From the NCBI RefSeq assembly GCF_028369105.1, contig NZ_JAQNDO010000001.1, positions 12,990,501 to 13,054,500 on the forward strand: 64,000 nt of DNA, in the 5' to 3' direction. Positions 45,130 to 53,422 of this stretch are shown one piece after another. The stretch's first letter is position 1, and every line of letters begins with the position of its first letter. The stretch comes from Polyangium mundeleinium. GTDB taxonomy: Bacteria > Myxococcota_A > Polyangia > Polyangiales > Polyangiaceae. The notes below the pieces were generated by a model. The model saw only the letters and a list, made by a program, of their open reading frames with translations. It did no database searches and was not told where the DNA came from. The translations under genes and the position numbers were made by a program.

Positions 45130-46599
45130 ATGCACGTGCACCTCGTGGGCGTCGCAGGAACCGGGATGGGCGCGCTCGCCGGGCTCTTCAAAGCCAGCGG
45201 GCACGACGTCTCCGGATCCGACGTCGCCTTCTATCCCCCCATGGGCCCCGCCCTCGAACGCTGGGGCATCCGGCTCATGGAGGGCTTCGACCCGAAGCAC
45301 CTCGAGCCCCGCCCCGATCTCGTCGTCATCGGGAACGTTTGCCGTCCAACGAACCCCGAGGCCCGCGCCGCGCAGGGCAGCGGCATCCCGACGAAGAGCA
45401 TGCCGCACGCGCTCGCCGAGCTCCTGCTCGTGCACCGCTCTCCGCTCGTCGTCGGCGGCACCCACGGCAAGACCACGACGAGCGCGCTCTGCGCATGGCT
45501 CCTCCACGAGGCCGGTCGTGATCCGGGCTTCCTCATCGGCGGCTTGCCGAAGAACTTCGACGCGAGCTTCCGCGTCCCCGGCGACGTCGCGCGCGGCGGC
45601 CGTTTGCCGCTCGTCACGGGCGAGGGCATGTCGCGCCGCAAGACGCCGTTCGTCGTCGAGGGCGACGAGTACGACACGGCCTTCTTCGAGAAGACGCCGA
45701 AGTTCTGGCACTACCGGCCCGAGGTCGCGATCCTCACGTCGATCGAGCACGACCACATCGACATCTACCCCGACGAAGCCTCCTACCTCGCGGCCTTCCG
45801 CGGCTTCGTCGAGCGTGTCCCCGAGAGCGGCCTCATCGTCGCCGCCGCGGCCGATCGCCACGTCGTTGACATCGTCCGCGCATCGGCCCGCGCGGAGGTC
45901 GCGTGGTTCGCCCTCGAAGGCGACGACACCCACGGACAGCCGCCCCACTGGCTCGCTGCGCCTGCCGGAGTCGACGAGACCGGCCAGTCCTTCGACCTCT
46001 ATGCCGGCGGCGTCTACGCGGGCCGCGTCGCGGTCACGATTCCCGGCCGCCACAACATCCGCAACGCGCTCGCCGCGGCCGCCGCCGTCGCCCAGGGCTT
46101 TGGCGTGCCGCTCTCCACCGTGATCTCGGCGCTCGCGACCTTCCAGGGCGTTCGCCGCCGGCAGGATCTTCTCTACGAAGTGCGCGGCGTCCGCGTCTAC
46201 GACGACTTCGCCCACCACCCGACCGCCGTCGACGAGACCCTGCGCGCCCTCCGCGCCCGCCACACGAAAGGCTCGCTCTTCGCCGTGTTCGAGCCGCGCA
46301 GCGCGACGGCGTGCCGCGCCCTGCACCAGGCGCAGTACGGAAGCTCCTTCGATGCGGCCGACGTCATCGTCCTCGCCCCGCTTGGCCGCACCGAGATCCC
46401 CGAGGCCGAGCGGCTCGATCTGCGCGCGCTCGCCGCGGCGCTCGAAGCGCGGGGCAAGCGCGCGCTCACGCCTGCGTCCGTCGACGAGATCGTCACGTTG
46501 CTCGCGCGGGACGCGCAGGCGGGCGACACCATCGCGCTGCTCTCGAACGGCGCGTTCGGCGGGATCTACGACAAGCTAAGGGGAGCGCTCGCGCCATGA
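45130..46599 (+). CDS. mpl: UDP-MurNAc:L-Ala-gamma-D-Glu-meso-DAP ligase
   Basis: 489 residues, the Mpl length. N-terminal Rossmann-like MHVHLVGVAGTGMGALAGLF; ATP loop GGTHGKTTTSALCAWLLHEA; LVTGEGMSRRKTPFVVEGDE YD in two parts with the Mg-binding Glu; IEHDHIDIYP; GRHNIRNALAAAA; and the C-terminal YDDFAHHPTAVDETLRALRA that marks the Mur ligase family. It recycles the tripeptide released from peptidoglycan. The ATG at 45130 removes a long upstream shadow extension. It overlaps the next gene by four bases (ATGA). Confidence 0.96.
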   Translation: MHVHLVGVAGTGMGALAGLFKASGHDVSGSDVAFYPPMGPALERWGIRLMEGFDPKHLEPRPDLVVIGNVCRPTNPEARAAQGSGIPTKSMPHALAELLLVHRSPLVVGGTHGKTTTSALCAWLLHEAGRDPGFLIGGLPKNFDASFRVPGDVARGGRLPLVTGEGMSRRKTPFVVEGDEYDTAFFEKTPKFWHYRPEVAILTSIEHDHIDIYPDEASYLAAFRGFVERVPESGLIVAAAADRHVVDIVRASARAEVAWFALEGDDTHGQPPHWLAAPAGVDETGQSFDLYAGGVYAGRVAVTIPGRHNIRNALAAAAAVAQGFGVPLSTVISALATFQGVRRRQDLLYEVRGVRVYDDFAHHPTAVDETLRALRARHTKGSLFAVFEPRSATACRALHQAQYGSSFDAADVIVLAPLGRTEIPEAERLDLRALAAALEARGKRALTPASVDEIVTLLARDAQAGDTIALLSNGAFGGIYDKLRGALAP

Positions 46600-47438
46600 A
46601 GACCACGACGACGGGCGAGCGTGCGCAGTTTGCCGCCATCGCGCAGCTTGTGGCCGAGGAGGCGGGCGCGCTCGTGAGCGCCGGCTTCCGTTCGCGCCCG
46701 CCCGTCGAGTCGAAGGGCCCTTCCGACCTCGTCACCGAGTACGACCGCGCGAGCGAGGACATGATCTCCATGCGCCTCGGCTCGCTCGCCCCCGGCATCC
46801 CGGTCGTCGGCGAAGAGCGCGGCGACGGCTTCGCCCCGATGGCCTTGCGAAGCGGCCTTGTCTGGTACGTCGACCCGCTCGACGGCACGACGAACTTCGT
46901 GCACGGCCACCCGTTCTGGAGCATCTCCGTTGGCCTCTTCGACGGCGACGAGCCGATCGCGGGCGCGGTCGTGGCGCCTGCGCTCGGCCTTCGCTGGAGC
47001 GGCTGGGTGGGGGAGCCCGTGAGCGTCACGGGCCGCTCGGGCCGGCACGGCGAGGCGCGGCGCAACGGTCAGCGTTGCGGCGTGAGCCCGACGTTGCGGC
47101 TCGAAGACGCGCTCGTCGCGACGGGCTTTCCGACAGTGCGCAATGTCGCGCCTGCGAACAACTTCCACTCGTTCATGAGCGTGAAGCACGTCGTGCAGGG
47201 GGTGCGGCGTTGCGGGAGCGCCGCGATTGACCTGTGCATGGTGGCCGACGGCACGTACGACGGGTACTGGGAGCGCAAGCTCAACATCTGGGACGTCGCG
47301 GCGGGCTGCGCGATGGTGCTGGCGGCGCGGGGGCGGATCACGGCGCTGGATGGCAGGCTGCCGAACTACCACGATGGGCACATCGCCGTGTCGAATGGCC
47401 ACCTGCACGACGCGCTGGTCGAAGCGATCAATGCGTAG
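46596..47438 (+). CDS. Inositol monophosphatase family protein
   Basis: 280 residues. Li-sensitive phosphatase motifs: VVGEERGDG, YVDPLDGTTNFVHGHPFWSI, and LNIWDVAAGCAMVLAARGR. Segment GSAAIDLCMVADGTYDGYWE is typical of SuhB/IMPase. Substrates in the family are inositol-1-phosphate, PAP and other sugar phosphates. Coupled to mpl by a 4-base overlap. The last 29 bases recur in altered form at 48263-48291, downstream of the next gene. Confidence 0.95.
   Translation: MKTTTTGERAQFAAIAQLVAEEAGALVSAGFRSRPPVESKGPSDLVTEYDRASEDMISMRLGSLAPGIPVVGEERGDGFAPMALRSGLVWYVDPLDGTTNFVHGHPFWSISVGLFDGDEPIAGAVVAPALGLRWSGWVGEPVSVTGRSGRHGEARRNGQRCGVSPTLRLEDALVATGFPTVRNVAPANNFHSFMSVKHVVQGVRRCGSAAIDLCMVADGTYDGYWERKLNIWDVAAGCAMVLAARGRITALDGRLPNYHDGHIAVSNGHLHDALVEAINA
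47410..47438 (+). repeat. Direct repeat, left copy (3' end of monophosphatase gene)
   Basis: The 29 bases ending in the monophosphatase stop TAG match 48263-48291 at 25 positions. Both read ALVEAI-x-A-stop. The two copies flank the lower-G+C gene at 47449-48090. Confidence 0.7.
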
Positions 47439-47448
47439 CGGGTGAAAA

Positions 47449-48090
47449 TCAATAGGGCTTCGGGGCGAGGGCGGGCGCGACCGTCTTGTGGCCGAGCAGG
47501 GTGGAGACGGCATGAACGCGGCACGCGGCGACATAGAAATCCGTGATGTACCTGTATTTGTTCAGCACGATTTCGAGCACCTCGCGCAGGGAGATGACCT
47601 TCAAATACCCTGTGAAGATGGAGCGTGATCGCACGGTGACGACGTGCGGGGCCCATCGCACGACGTTCGTGCCGGCCCATGTGCCGTTGTCGTTCCAGTC
47701 TTTGTCTCGCTTGTCCTTCTGGCGATAACCGAACCTTTTGACGCCTTCGTAGGCGGAGTGCATGAGGCCGTCGATCCCGAGGTAGTCTTCCGGTGCGGCC
47801 TTCGTATTCACCACCTTCGACAGGACGTAGTTAGGACACTGTTTTCCTTCCTTGACGTCTTCGTACACCAGGTGGCTGTCCCTCAGAATGAGGTCCGTCA
47901 CGCTGCCCGGCAGCGGGACGCCGGGGGACGTGAAAAAGTGAATCGTGACGCCCTGCGGCACGGTGAAGTAGCCGGAGTTCTCGTAGGTCGCGCCGTGCGA
48001 CAACGTCAAGCAGTCCGTGACCGGCGTCTGCTTTTCGATCTCGTAGACGCTGCGGAAGAAGTAGAGGCGCGGCTCGATCTCGATCTTCAT
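47449..48090 (-). CDS. Uncharacterised protein of lower G+C, possible Stv-type adhesin-like domain
   Basis: 213 residues from the ATG at 48090, with GAGGTG close upstream. No signal peptide or membrane segment. N-terminal 150 residues are beta-rich with YFTVPQGVTIHFFTSPGVPL, DLILRDSHLVYEDVKEG and CPNYVLSKVVNTK, reminiscent of putative adhesin (Stv) domains found near toxin-like genes; that is a weak resemblance. The C-terminus is helical with Tyr and Lys residues (LNKYRYITDFYVAACRVHA). A/T at third positions is clearly higher than in the neighbours, and a duplicated piece of the flanking gene lies beyond it, so horizontal acquisition is likely. Confidence 0.6.
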   Translation of the reverse strand: MKIEIEPRLYFFRSVYEIEKQTPVTDCLTLSHGATYENSGYFTVPQGVTIHFFTSPGVPLPGSVTDLILRDSHLVYEDVKEGKQCPNYVLSKVVNTKAAPEDYLGIDGLMHSAYEGVKRFGYRQKDKRDKDWNDNGTWAGTNVVRWAPHVVTVRSRSIFTGYLKVISLREVLEIVLNKYRYITDFYVAACRVHAVSTLLGHKTVAPALAPKPY

Positions 48091-48262
48091 GGGACACCTC
48101 GGGGAGCGCAAAGAAACCGCCCTTCGGAGGGTACGGAATGCGCCCCCCTGCGGCGTCGACACCGAGAGCGTAATTCGTCGTGATCCAGAAACCAACGCCT
48201 ATTACGTTATGGACAGTGCCATCGTAGGCTCGGCGAAGCGTGTGGTGATTGTGCGTTGAGCT

Positions 48263-48291
48263 ACGCGCTGGTGGAGGCGATCCACGCGTAG
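48263..48291 (+). repeat. Direct repeat, right copy (remnant of a monophosphatase 3' end)
   Basis: Reads YALVEAIHA-stop in the frame matching the monophosphatase end (DALVEAINA-stop). Differences fall mostly at third codon positions, so this is an old coding remnant rather than chance. It is not part of any intact gene. The 222 bases from 48091 to 48312 otherwise hold only the promoter side of the 47449 gene and the 3' side of the kelch gene. Confidence 0.65.
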
Positions 48292-48312
48292 GGAGGGGAG
48301 GCGCCTCGCGCT

Positions 48313-51294
48313 TCAGCGCTTGCGACGGCGCGCGAAGAGGGCGCCGAGGGCCACGAGGGCCGCGAGCCCGCGTCCGGGGGTCTCGATGGGTCCGCTGGCC
48401 AGGTGGCAATCCGCGCCGCCGCCCAGCTCACCGCCGGAACCGCCAGAGCCCGTCGGTCCACCGGAGCCGCCGATACCACCGGAGCCGCCGATACCACCGG
48501 AGCCGCCAATACCACCGGAGCCGCCGATACCACCGGAGCCGCCAATACCACCGGAGCCGCCGGAACCGCCGATACCACCGGAGCCGCCGGAACCGCCCAC
48601 TCCACCGGAACCGCCGGAACCGCCGGAACCGCCGATACCACCGGAGCCGCCGGAGCCGCCCATACCGCCTGCGCCGCCCGCGCCGCCGATACCGCCCGCG
48701 CCGCCCGCGCCGCCGATACCACCGGAGCCGCCGATGCCGCCCGCGCCGCCCGCGCCGCCGATACCGCCGGAGCCGCCGATACCACCGGCACCGCCCGCGC
48801 CGCCCATCCCGCCCGCGCCGCCCATTCCACCCGCGCCACCGCTGCCGTCCGGCGTCACGCCGCCTTCGAAAATCTCCGCGCTCTCGCGGGCCTGCGGGTC
48901 GCCGTCGCCGGACGAGCAGCCTTCCTGCATCCCTCCGAAGACCAGCACACGATTGCCTTCGAGCCGCACGGCATTGGCATAGGTGCGCGTTTGGCTCATG
49001 TTGGGCACCGGCGTCCAGTCATTCGTGATCGGGTCGTACACGGCGGCGCTGCGGAGGGGGCACTCGTTGCCGCCGGCCCGCTCCCTGCCGCCCGCGAGCA
49101 ACACCTTTCCGTTTCCGAGCAACATCGCCGCCTGACGCCCGCGCGAGACGCCGAGGTGCCCGGTCACCGTCCAATCGTTCGTCGCCGGATCATACACCTG
49201 CGCATGCGGCATGTTCCGCGCGCCCGTGACCAGCACCCGGCCGTCGTCGAGGCGCGTCGTCGTGAATTCGACGGGTGGCGCCAGCAAGGTCTGCGTCGGC
49301 GTCCATGCATTCGTCGCCGGATCATACCGGTCCGCGCCTTGCCCGCTCACCACGAGCACGCTGCCGTCGAGCAGCCGCGTCGCCTGGTGCGACGGATGCG
49401 CGAACGAAAGCGTACCGGCCGGCGAGAACGTCCCCGTCGCCGGGTCATAAAGCTCCGCCGTCGCCGGGTTCCCATAACCCGCGGTCACCAGCACCTTTCC
49501 TCCCGAAAGGACGACCGCTGAATGCCCCGAGCGCGCCGCGCCGAGATAACCCGTCGCGCTCCACGATTTCGTCGCCGGGTCGTACAGCTCCGCGGCCGTC
49601 GTCCCGCCGCCCACCGCGAGGATGCGCTCGTCGGGCAGCCGCGCCAGGACGAGGCCGTTGTCGTGGTGCGCGACCATGGCGCCGGTGAGCGTCCACGTAT
49701 TGCTCGCCGCATCGTAGACCTCCGCCGAGGACGGGGAATCGCCGCCCACCACCAGGATCTCGCCAGTCGCGACCCGCAGCGACTTCGCGCGACGGCGCGC
49801 ATGCAAGAGCGGCGCGGCGTCGCTCCAGGCGTTCGTCGCCGCGTCGTAGAGATGCGCCGCGAGCGTCTCGTTCCAGTCGTTGTCGATTCCGCCGGCCACG
49901 AGCACGCGGCCGCCTTCCAGCTCGGCCCACGTGGCCTCTTGATGTCCCACGGACATGCTCCCGGCCGGCGTCCATGCGGATTGGCAGCCGACCGGGGCAT
50001 CCCCGACGCAGGCGCCCGCCTGGCATACGCCATTTGCCGTGCAACCATTGGCGCTGCCGCAGGTGGCCCCGCTCAGCGGGGTGCAGATCCCGTCCGCGGA
50101 CGCGCCCTTGCTCACCGTGCAAGCGTCACACGACCCGGCGTCGCACGCGGCATTGCAGCAGACGCCGTCGACGCAGAAGCCGCTCGCGCATTCGCCGTCG
50201 AAGAGGCAGGCGCCGCCGTTGGCCGAGAAGGGGAGCGACTCGACGCTCGCCATGCCGCCGCCGGTGATGAGCACCCGCCCGTCTTGGAGCTGCGTGGCGT
50301 CGTGCCGGCTGCGGTTCGTGTTGAGGAATTTGCCGAGCGACCATGTCCCGGTCGCCGGATCGTAGAGCTCCGTGAGCGCACCGCCCGTGATCAGCACCCG
50401 ACCATCGGCGAGGCGCGTGGCCGCGTGCAGGTAGTGGGTCGCGTTCATCGACGTCGTCGCCGTCCAGGCATGGGTCACCGGATCGTAAAGCAGCGCGCTG
50501 CGGTTCTCGGCGGTGAAGCCCTCGCCGCCGTAATCGGTGTAGCCGCCGGTGATGAGCGCCTTGCCGTTGTCGAGCGCCGTCGCGGTGTAGCCCTCGCGAT
50601 TCTGGATCATGCCCGTGAAGGCCCAGGAATCCGTGGCGGGATCATACACCTGCGTGAGGGACCCGGACACGACGAGGATCTCCCCGTTTTGCAGCAGCGT
50701 CGCCGTATGGTCTTCGATGTAGTCGGGCGGCGCCGTGACCTCGATCGACGTGCTCGTGACCGGATCGTAAATCTCCGCCTCGAAGGTCACCCCATCGCCG
50801 TCCACGACGCCGCCGAGGAAGTAGACCCGCCCGTCGGGCAGCAGCGTCGCGGTATGCCCGTAGCGGGGCGTGAGCATCGGCGCGGCGGCCGTCCACGTCC
50901 CGGCGACCGGATCGTACACCTCGACGACCTCCGACGGCCCGCCGGCCACGAGGACCTTTCCATTCGGCAGGAGCGTCGCGGAATGGGACGTGCGCGCCGT
51001 GCTCATGGATGCGACGAGCGTCCAGGTATTCGTGGCCGGATCGTAGACCTCGGCCGTGTTGCTCCCGCCGCCGACCGCGAGGAGCCTTCCGTCGGACAAG
51101 CGCGTCGCGGTGTGCCGATTCCGCGAGACATTCATCGGCGGCGCCACGTCCCAGCGCGGCGCCGTGAGCGCCGATGCGGACGTATTCAGGGTGAGCACCT
51201 TCGGGGTATCGCCGCGGCTGCATGCGAGCGGCAATACGACAGGCACGACACCAAAAGCGAAAAGGAGCCGGAGAAAGGGCGACGTAGTACGCAT
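48313..51294 (-). CDS. Giant kelch-repeat surface protein with Gly-rich stalk and MYXO-CTERM-like anchor
   Basis: 993 residues. Hydrophobic export signal (LLFAFGVVPVVLPLACSRGD), about a dozen kelch units of the form RHTATRLSDGRLLAVGGGSN then AEVYDPATNTWTL, split by a Cys-rich insert at about 375-445 (CLFDGECASGFCVDGVCCN, CDAGSCDACTVSKGAS). Then a Gly-Gly-x tract of about 120 residues (GGIGGSGGIGGAGG) and a C-terminus of Cys (GADCHLASG), a hydrophobic segment (GLAALVALGALFA) and RRRKR. The last three elements match the MYXO-CTERM sorting signal cleaved at Cys. It should be a cell-surface beta-propeller protein on a flexible stalk. Two propellers are likely. Ligand unknown. Confidence 0.88.
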   Translation of the reverse strand: MRTTSPFLRLLFAFGVVPVVLPLACSRGDTPKVLTLNTSASALTAPRWDVAPPMNVSRNRHTATRLSDGRLLAVGGGSNTAEVYDPATNTWTLVASMSTARTSHSATLLPNGKVLVAGGPSEVVEVYDPVAGTWTAAAPMLTPRYGHTATLLPDGRVYFLGGVVDGDGVTFEAEIYDPVTSTSIEVTAPPDYIEDHTATLLQNGEILVVSGSLTQVYDPATDSWAFTGMIQNREGYTATALDNGKALITGGYTDYGGEGFTAENRSALLYDPVTHAWTATTSMNATHYLHAATRLADGRVLITGGALTELYDPATGTWSLGKFLNTNRSRHDATQLQDGRVLITGGGMASVESLPFSANGGACLFDGECASGFCVDGVCCNAACDAGSCDACTVSKGASADGICTPLSGATCGSANGCTANGVCQAGACVGDAPVGCQSAWTPAGSMSVGHQEATWAELEGGRVLVAGGIDNDWNETLAAHLYDAATNAWSDAAPLLHARRRAKSLRVATGEILVVGGDSPSSAEVYDAASNTWTLTGAMVAHHDNGLVLARLPDERILAVGGGTTAAELYDPATKSWSATGYLGAARSGHSAVVLSGGKVLVTAGYGNPATAELYDPATGTFSPAGTLSFAHPSHQATRLLDGSVLVVSGQGADRYDPATNAWTPTQTLLAPPVEFTTTRLDDGRVLVTGARNMPHAQVYDPATNDWTVTGHLGVSRGRQAAMLLGNGKVLLAGGRERAGGNECPLRSAAVYDPITNDWTPVPNMSQTRTYANAVRLEGNRVLVFGGMQEGCSSGDGDPQARESAEIFEGGVTPDGSGGAGGMGGAGGMGGAGGAGGIGGSGGIGGAGGAGGIGGSGGIGGAGGAGGIGGAGGAGGMGGSGGSGGIGGSGGSGGSGGVGGSGGSGGIGGSGGSGGIGGSGGIGGSGGIGGSGGIGGSGGIGGSGGPTGSGGSGGELGGGADCHLASGPIETPGRGLAALVALGALFARRRKR
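48450..48840. repeat. Triplet-rich coding repeat (GG-x units) of the kelch protein
   Basis: About 390 bases of near-tandem CCGCCxxxACC triplets encode the Gly-Gly-Ile/Ser/Ala stalk on the minus strand. It is a likely site of length variation and assembly error. Confidence 0.85.
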
Positions 51295-51454
51295 GCACCG
51301 GACAATAACGGCGCCTGCGCCGCACTTGTCAACGGGCGAGCACGAGGCGTGTGACGGTCATGTTGTGCGGGAGGGCACCGTCTGTCGTCGACGTTCCGGT
51401 CATTTCGCACCGTCCCCGCGCGTGTTCGTGCTGGAGCGTTGGCCTCGGGGGTGG

Positions 51455-51460
51455 TAGGGT
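51455..51460 (+). promoter_or_regulatory. -10 element of the 6S RNA gene
   Basis: TAGGGT ends six bases before the first base that can pair in the closing stem of the 6S RNA (51466). No clear -35 was found 17 bases upstream, so this rests on position and the match to TAxxxT. Confidence 0.45.
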
Positions 51461-51462
51461 AT

Positions 51463-51662
51463 GGTCGTTCCCTCTGCTGTTGTCCGTGAGGTGATTGGCA
51501 ATTGAATCCCGAGTAAGCATGAACCAGGGGCCCACAACGCTGTCGTGGTGAGCTAGGCCCGAGAAGTCATCGGGAAGCCTAAAGCGGCACATCGGGTACC
51601 CACCTAGCCGCAAGCTAGGGGTTCAAGTCATCAACCCACGATTACGGCGGTAAGGAACGCTT
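51463..51662 (+). ncRNA. ssrS: 6S RNA
   Basis: About 200 bases with the 6S architecture. The ends pair: CGTTCC at 51466-51471 with GGAACG at 51654-51659, extended by mismatched pairs. A central bubble follows. The internal parts match the enterobacterial 6S order: GTGGTGAGC, then CCCGAGAAG, GGAAGCCTAAA, then CACCTAG with GGGGTTCAAG and, near the end, TACGGCGG. In this family the bubble mimics an open promoter and binds sigma-70-type RNA polymerase in stationary phase. The mature ends are approximate. A strong intrinsic terminator follows 5 bases later. It lies in the gap between the divergent kelch gene and the gene at 51735. Confidence 0.88.
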
Positions 51663-51666
51663 CTTC

Positions 51667-51697
51667 GAGCCCGGTGAGAGCCGGGCTCTTTTCTTTT
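51667..51697 (+). terminator. Rho-independent terminator of 6S RNA
   Basis: An 8-bp stem GAGCCCGG/CCGGGCTC with loop TGAGAG is followed by TTTTCTTTT, the only clear U-tract hairpin in the window. Because the stop of the convergent gene at 51735 is 38 bases away, it may also serve that side. Confidence 0.93.
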
Positions 51698-51734
51698 GTC
51701 GAACGTGCGGGGATGTCGGGCTGGGGGGCAGCTC

Positions 51735-52448
51735 CTACCCCTCGCTGCCCGCGCTGCCGGCGGACGTGTTGTCCTCGGTCTCCTCGTCGTCGCCGGCGTC
51801 GAGCCCGTCGTCGGTCTTGTCCTTGAGGAAGAAGAGGTCTTGCGTCTGCTTGTCGCGCGGGAAGGCGGCCTTGATGCGATTGGCGACCTCGGCGAACACG
51901 TCGAGAAACTCCTCTTTCGCGAGGTTCCGCGCCGCGCGCGCCTGCGCCGTGGCTTCCACGCCGAGCTTGCGTGCTTCGAGCGCCTGTTCGTAGCGGTACC
52001 GGACGGCGGTGATCTTGTCGAGCTCGGCCGAGCCCGCAGGGTAGATCGCGGCGACCTCCGTGTACCGGCCTTCGAGGGCGCGCATTTCTTTGATCTGCGT
52101 GCCGCCCACGGGCTTGATGATCGGCGTCGAGCCGCCGGGGAACAGGGCGGTGACGATACGCCCCCCGGGGCGACCATCCTCGAGCTCGGCGCGCTTGAGG
52201 GCGAGGCGAACGAGCTGGTCCGCGAGCCGGTCCGTGAACTTCACCTCGACCCGGATGACGATCAGCTCTTTGACCTTCTGCTCGTAGGCCTGCTCGCGCG
52301 CGAGGAGCCCGTTCGTGGCGTCGGCGAGCTTGGAGGCGAGGCCATTCAGGGCAGCGACGTCGGAGAACTTTCCGAGCATGGCCTGCGTGTAAAGGCTCTT
52401 GAGCTCGCAGCGGGTGATGGGTGTCTTGGCGTTGGGGAGTACCGACAA
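51735..52448 (-). CDS. Uncharacterised helical protein with TTG start
   Basis: 237 residues, no family recognised. The frame is open far upstream, but a TTG at 52448 is preceded by a perfect AGGAGG at 52455-52460 with six bases between, a stronger signal than any ATG in this frame, so I take it as the start. The protein is mostly helical (LADQLVRLALKRAELEDG, VRYRYEQALEARKLGVEATA) with a central loop FPGGSTPIIKPVGG and an acidic tail (DDGLDAGDDEETEDNTSAGS). No signal peptide. It might be a structural or phage-tail-like component, but nothing supports that beyond helix content. Confidence 0.65.
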   Translation of the reverse strand: MSVLPNAKTPITRCELKSLYTQAMLGKFSDVAALNGLASKLADATNGLLAREQAYEQKVKELIVIRVEVKFTDRLADQLVRLALKRAELEDGRPGGRIVTALFPGGSTPIIKPVGGTQIKEMRALEGRYTEVAAIYPAGSAELDKITAVRYRYEQALEARKLGVEATAQARAARNLAKEEFLDVFAEVANRIKAAFPRDKQTQDLFFLKDKTDDGLDAGDDEETEDNTSAGSAGSEG

Positions 52449-52504
52449 AGCTTGCCTCCTGGTTCGTTTGGTAAGTCGGAAAGCAGAGAAGATGTGGGCG
52501 GGGT

Positions 52505-52510
52505 TGTCAA
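52505..52510 (-). promoter_or_regulatory. TTGACA -35-like element upstream of the 51735 gene
   Basis: TTGACA on the minus strand, 57 bases before the TTG start. A -10 at 16-18 bases is not clear (TCTGCT is the nearest), so promoter activity is only suggested. Confidence 0.35.
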
Positions 52511-52550
52511 GGACGAATACGGGTGGCTTGGAGGGGAGGCGGGGGAAGGG

Positions 52551-52790
52551 GGAGGGCGCGGCAACGTGACTTGCGGCGGCGCCGCGGGGTGGCGGTGGGG
52601 GTGGAGGCGTTGCTCGGGGCTTGGCGGTGGCGTGGCGGAGGGTGCGGAACGATGGGCGTACACACGAAGGCGGCGTGGCGGAGGGCGCGGAAACGTGGCC
52701 GAGGGTCTGGGCGGGGTGTGGCGGAGGGCGCGGACACGTGGCCGGAGATTCGGCCGCGGCGCGGCGGCGGTGGGGGCGGCGTTGCTTGGG
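52551..52790. repeat. Second array with a 43-bp period, core GGAGGGCGCGG
   Basis: The 453 bases between the divergent genes at 52448 and 52902 hold no convincing gene. Cores GGAGGGCGCGG (52551), GGAGGGTGCGG (52637), GGAGGGCGCGG (52680) and GGAGGGCGCGG (52723) are spaced in multiples of 43; degenerate copies occupy the intervening positions 52594 and 52766. Each of the good copies is followed by AACGTGGC or a close variant. The sequence differs from the array at 15791 but the period is identical and again not a multiple of three. Function unknown. Confidence 0.75.
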
Positions 52791-52888
52791 GGGAGGGGAG
52801 GAGGCGGGCGGCGGGGAAGCAACGTGGCGCGACGTTCGCCAGGAGGACGCCACGCCGTTCGTGGACCGGCTCGTTGGACCCTACATGC

Positions 52889-52894
52889 TACAAT
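52889..52894 (+). promoter_or_regulatory. -10 element (TACAAT) of a leaderless gene
   Basis: TACAAT ends seven bases before the ATG at 52902. The stretch from TACAATC to ATGGC is nearly the same as upstream of the paralogue at 53436, so the start of transcription should fall on or next to the start codon. No ribosome-binding site is present between them. Confidence 0.6.
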
Positions 52895-52901
52895 CGGTGT
52901 A

Positions 52902-53351
52902 ATGGCTGACGCTTCGGGCTTATGGGAGGCAAGGCACTCCCTCGACGCCCCCTTTGACCTCATTCCTGGTGTCGCTCGGTTCGAACCCCCCGACATCGTC
53001 TCGTGTCGCCTCGTCCGTGAGCTGACCACCGACGAAATCACGCGCCTCTTCGCGTTCACCAACGAGGCCGCAGCACGGACCGGCGGACTCTTCTCGGTCA
53101 CGGACGCCTCCGTGCCCTTCGCGCGCATGAGCGTCAGCGCCGCCCTCGAGTTCAACCGACAGTTCAACCCGCGCATGGTCCGCGCCGCCGCCCTCGTCGG
53201 CGCGAGTTACCGCATGCGCACGCTCTCCGAGACGCTCGTCCGCGCCGCGCGCCTCCTCAAGCTCGAAATCGCGAGCTCCCCCGTTCGTTACTTCGACGAC
53301 CACGCCTCCGCGCGCGCCTGGTTCGACGAGCTGCGCGCGAGCCCCGTCTGA
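52902..53351 (+). CDS. SpoIIAA/STAS-like small protein, copy 1
   Basis: 149 residues, about half of them identical to copy 2. The fold pattern is that of SpoIIAA-like (STAS-type) proteins: VARFEPPDIVSCRLVRELTT, GLFSVTDASVPFARMSVSAA, RMVRAAALVGASYRMRTLSE, ETLVRAARLLKLEI, VRYFDDHASARAWFDELR. The family may bind lipids or nucleotides or act in anti-anti-sigma signalling; no conserved phospho-Ser is evident, so an anti-anti-sigma role is not supported. No ribosome-binding site precedes the ATG, and the promoter abuts it. Confidence 0.75.
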   Translation: MADASGLWEARHSLDAPFDLIPGVARFEPPDIVSCRLVRELTTDEITRLFAFTNEAAARTGGLFSVTDASVPFARMSVSAALEFNRQFNPRMVRAAALVGASYRMRTLSETLVRAARLLKLEIASSPVRYFDDHASARAWFDELRASPV

Positions 53352-53422
53352 CCGCTCACGCCAACCCGAGCCTGCGCTCCTGAGGGACGCACAAGGCGAC
53401 GCCTGCGTCCCAGCGCCCGTGA

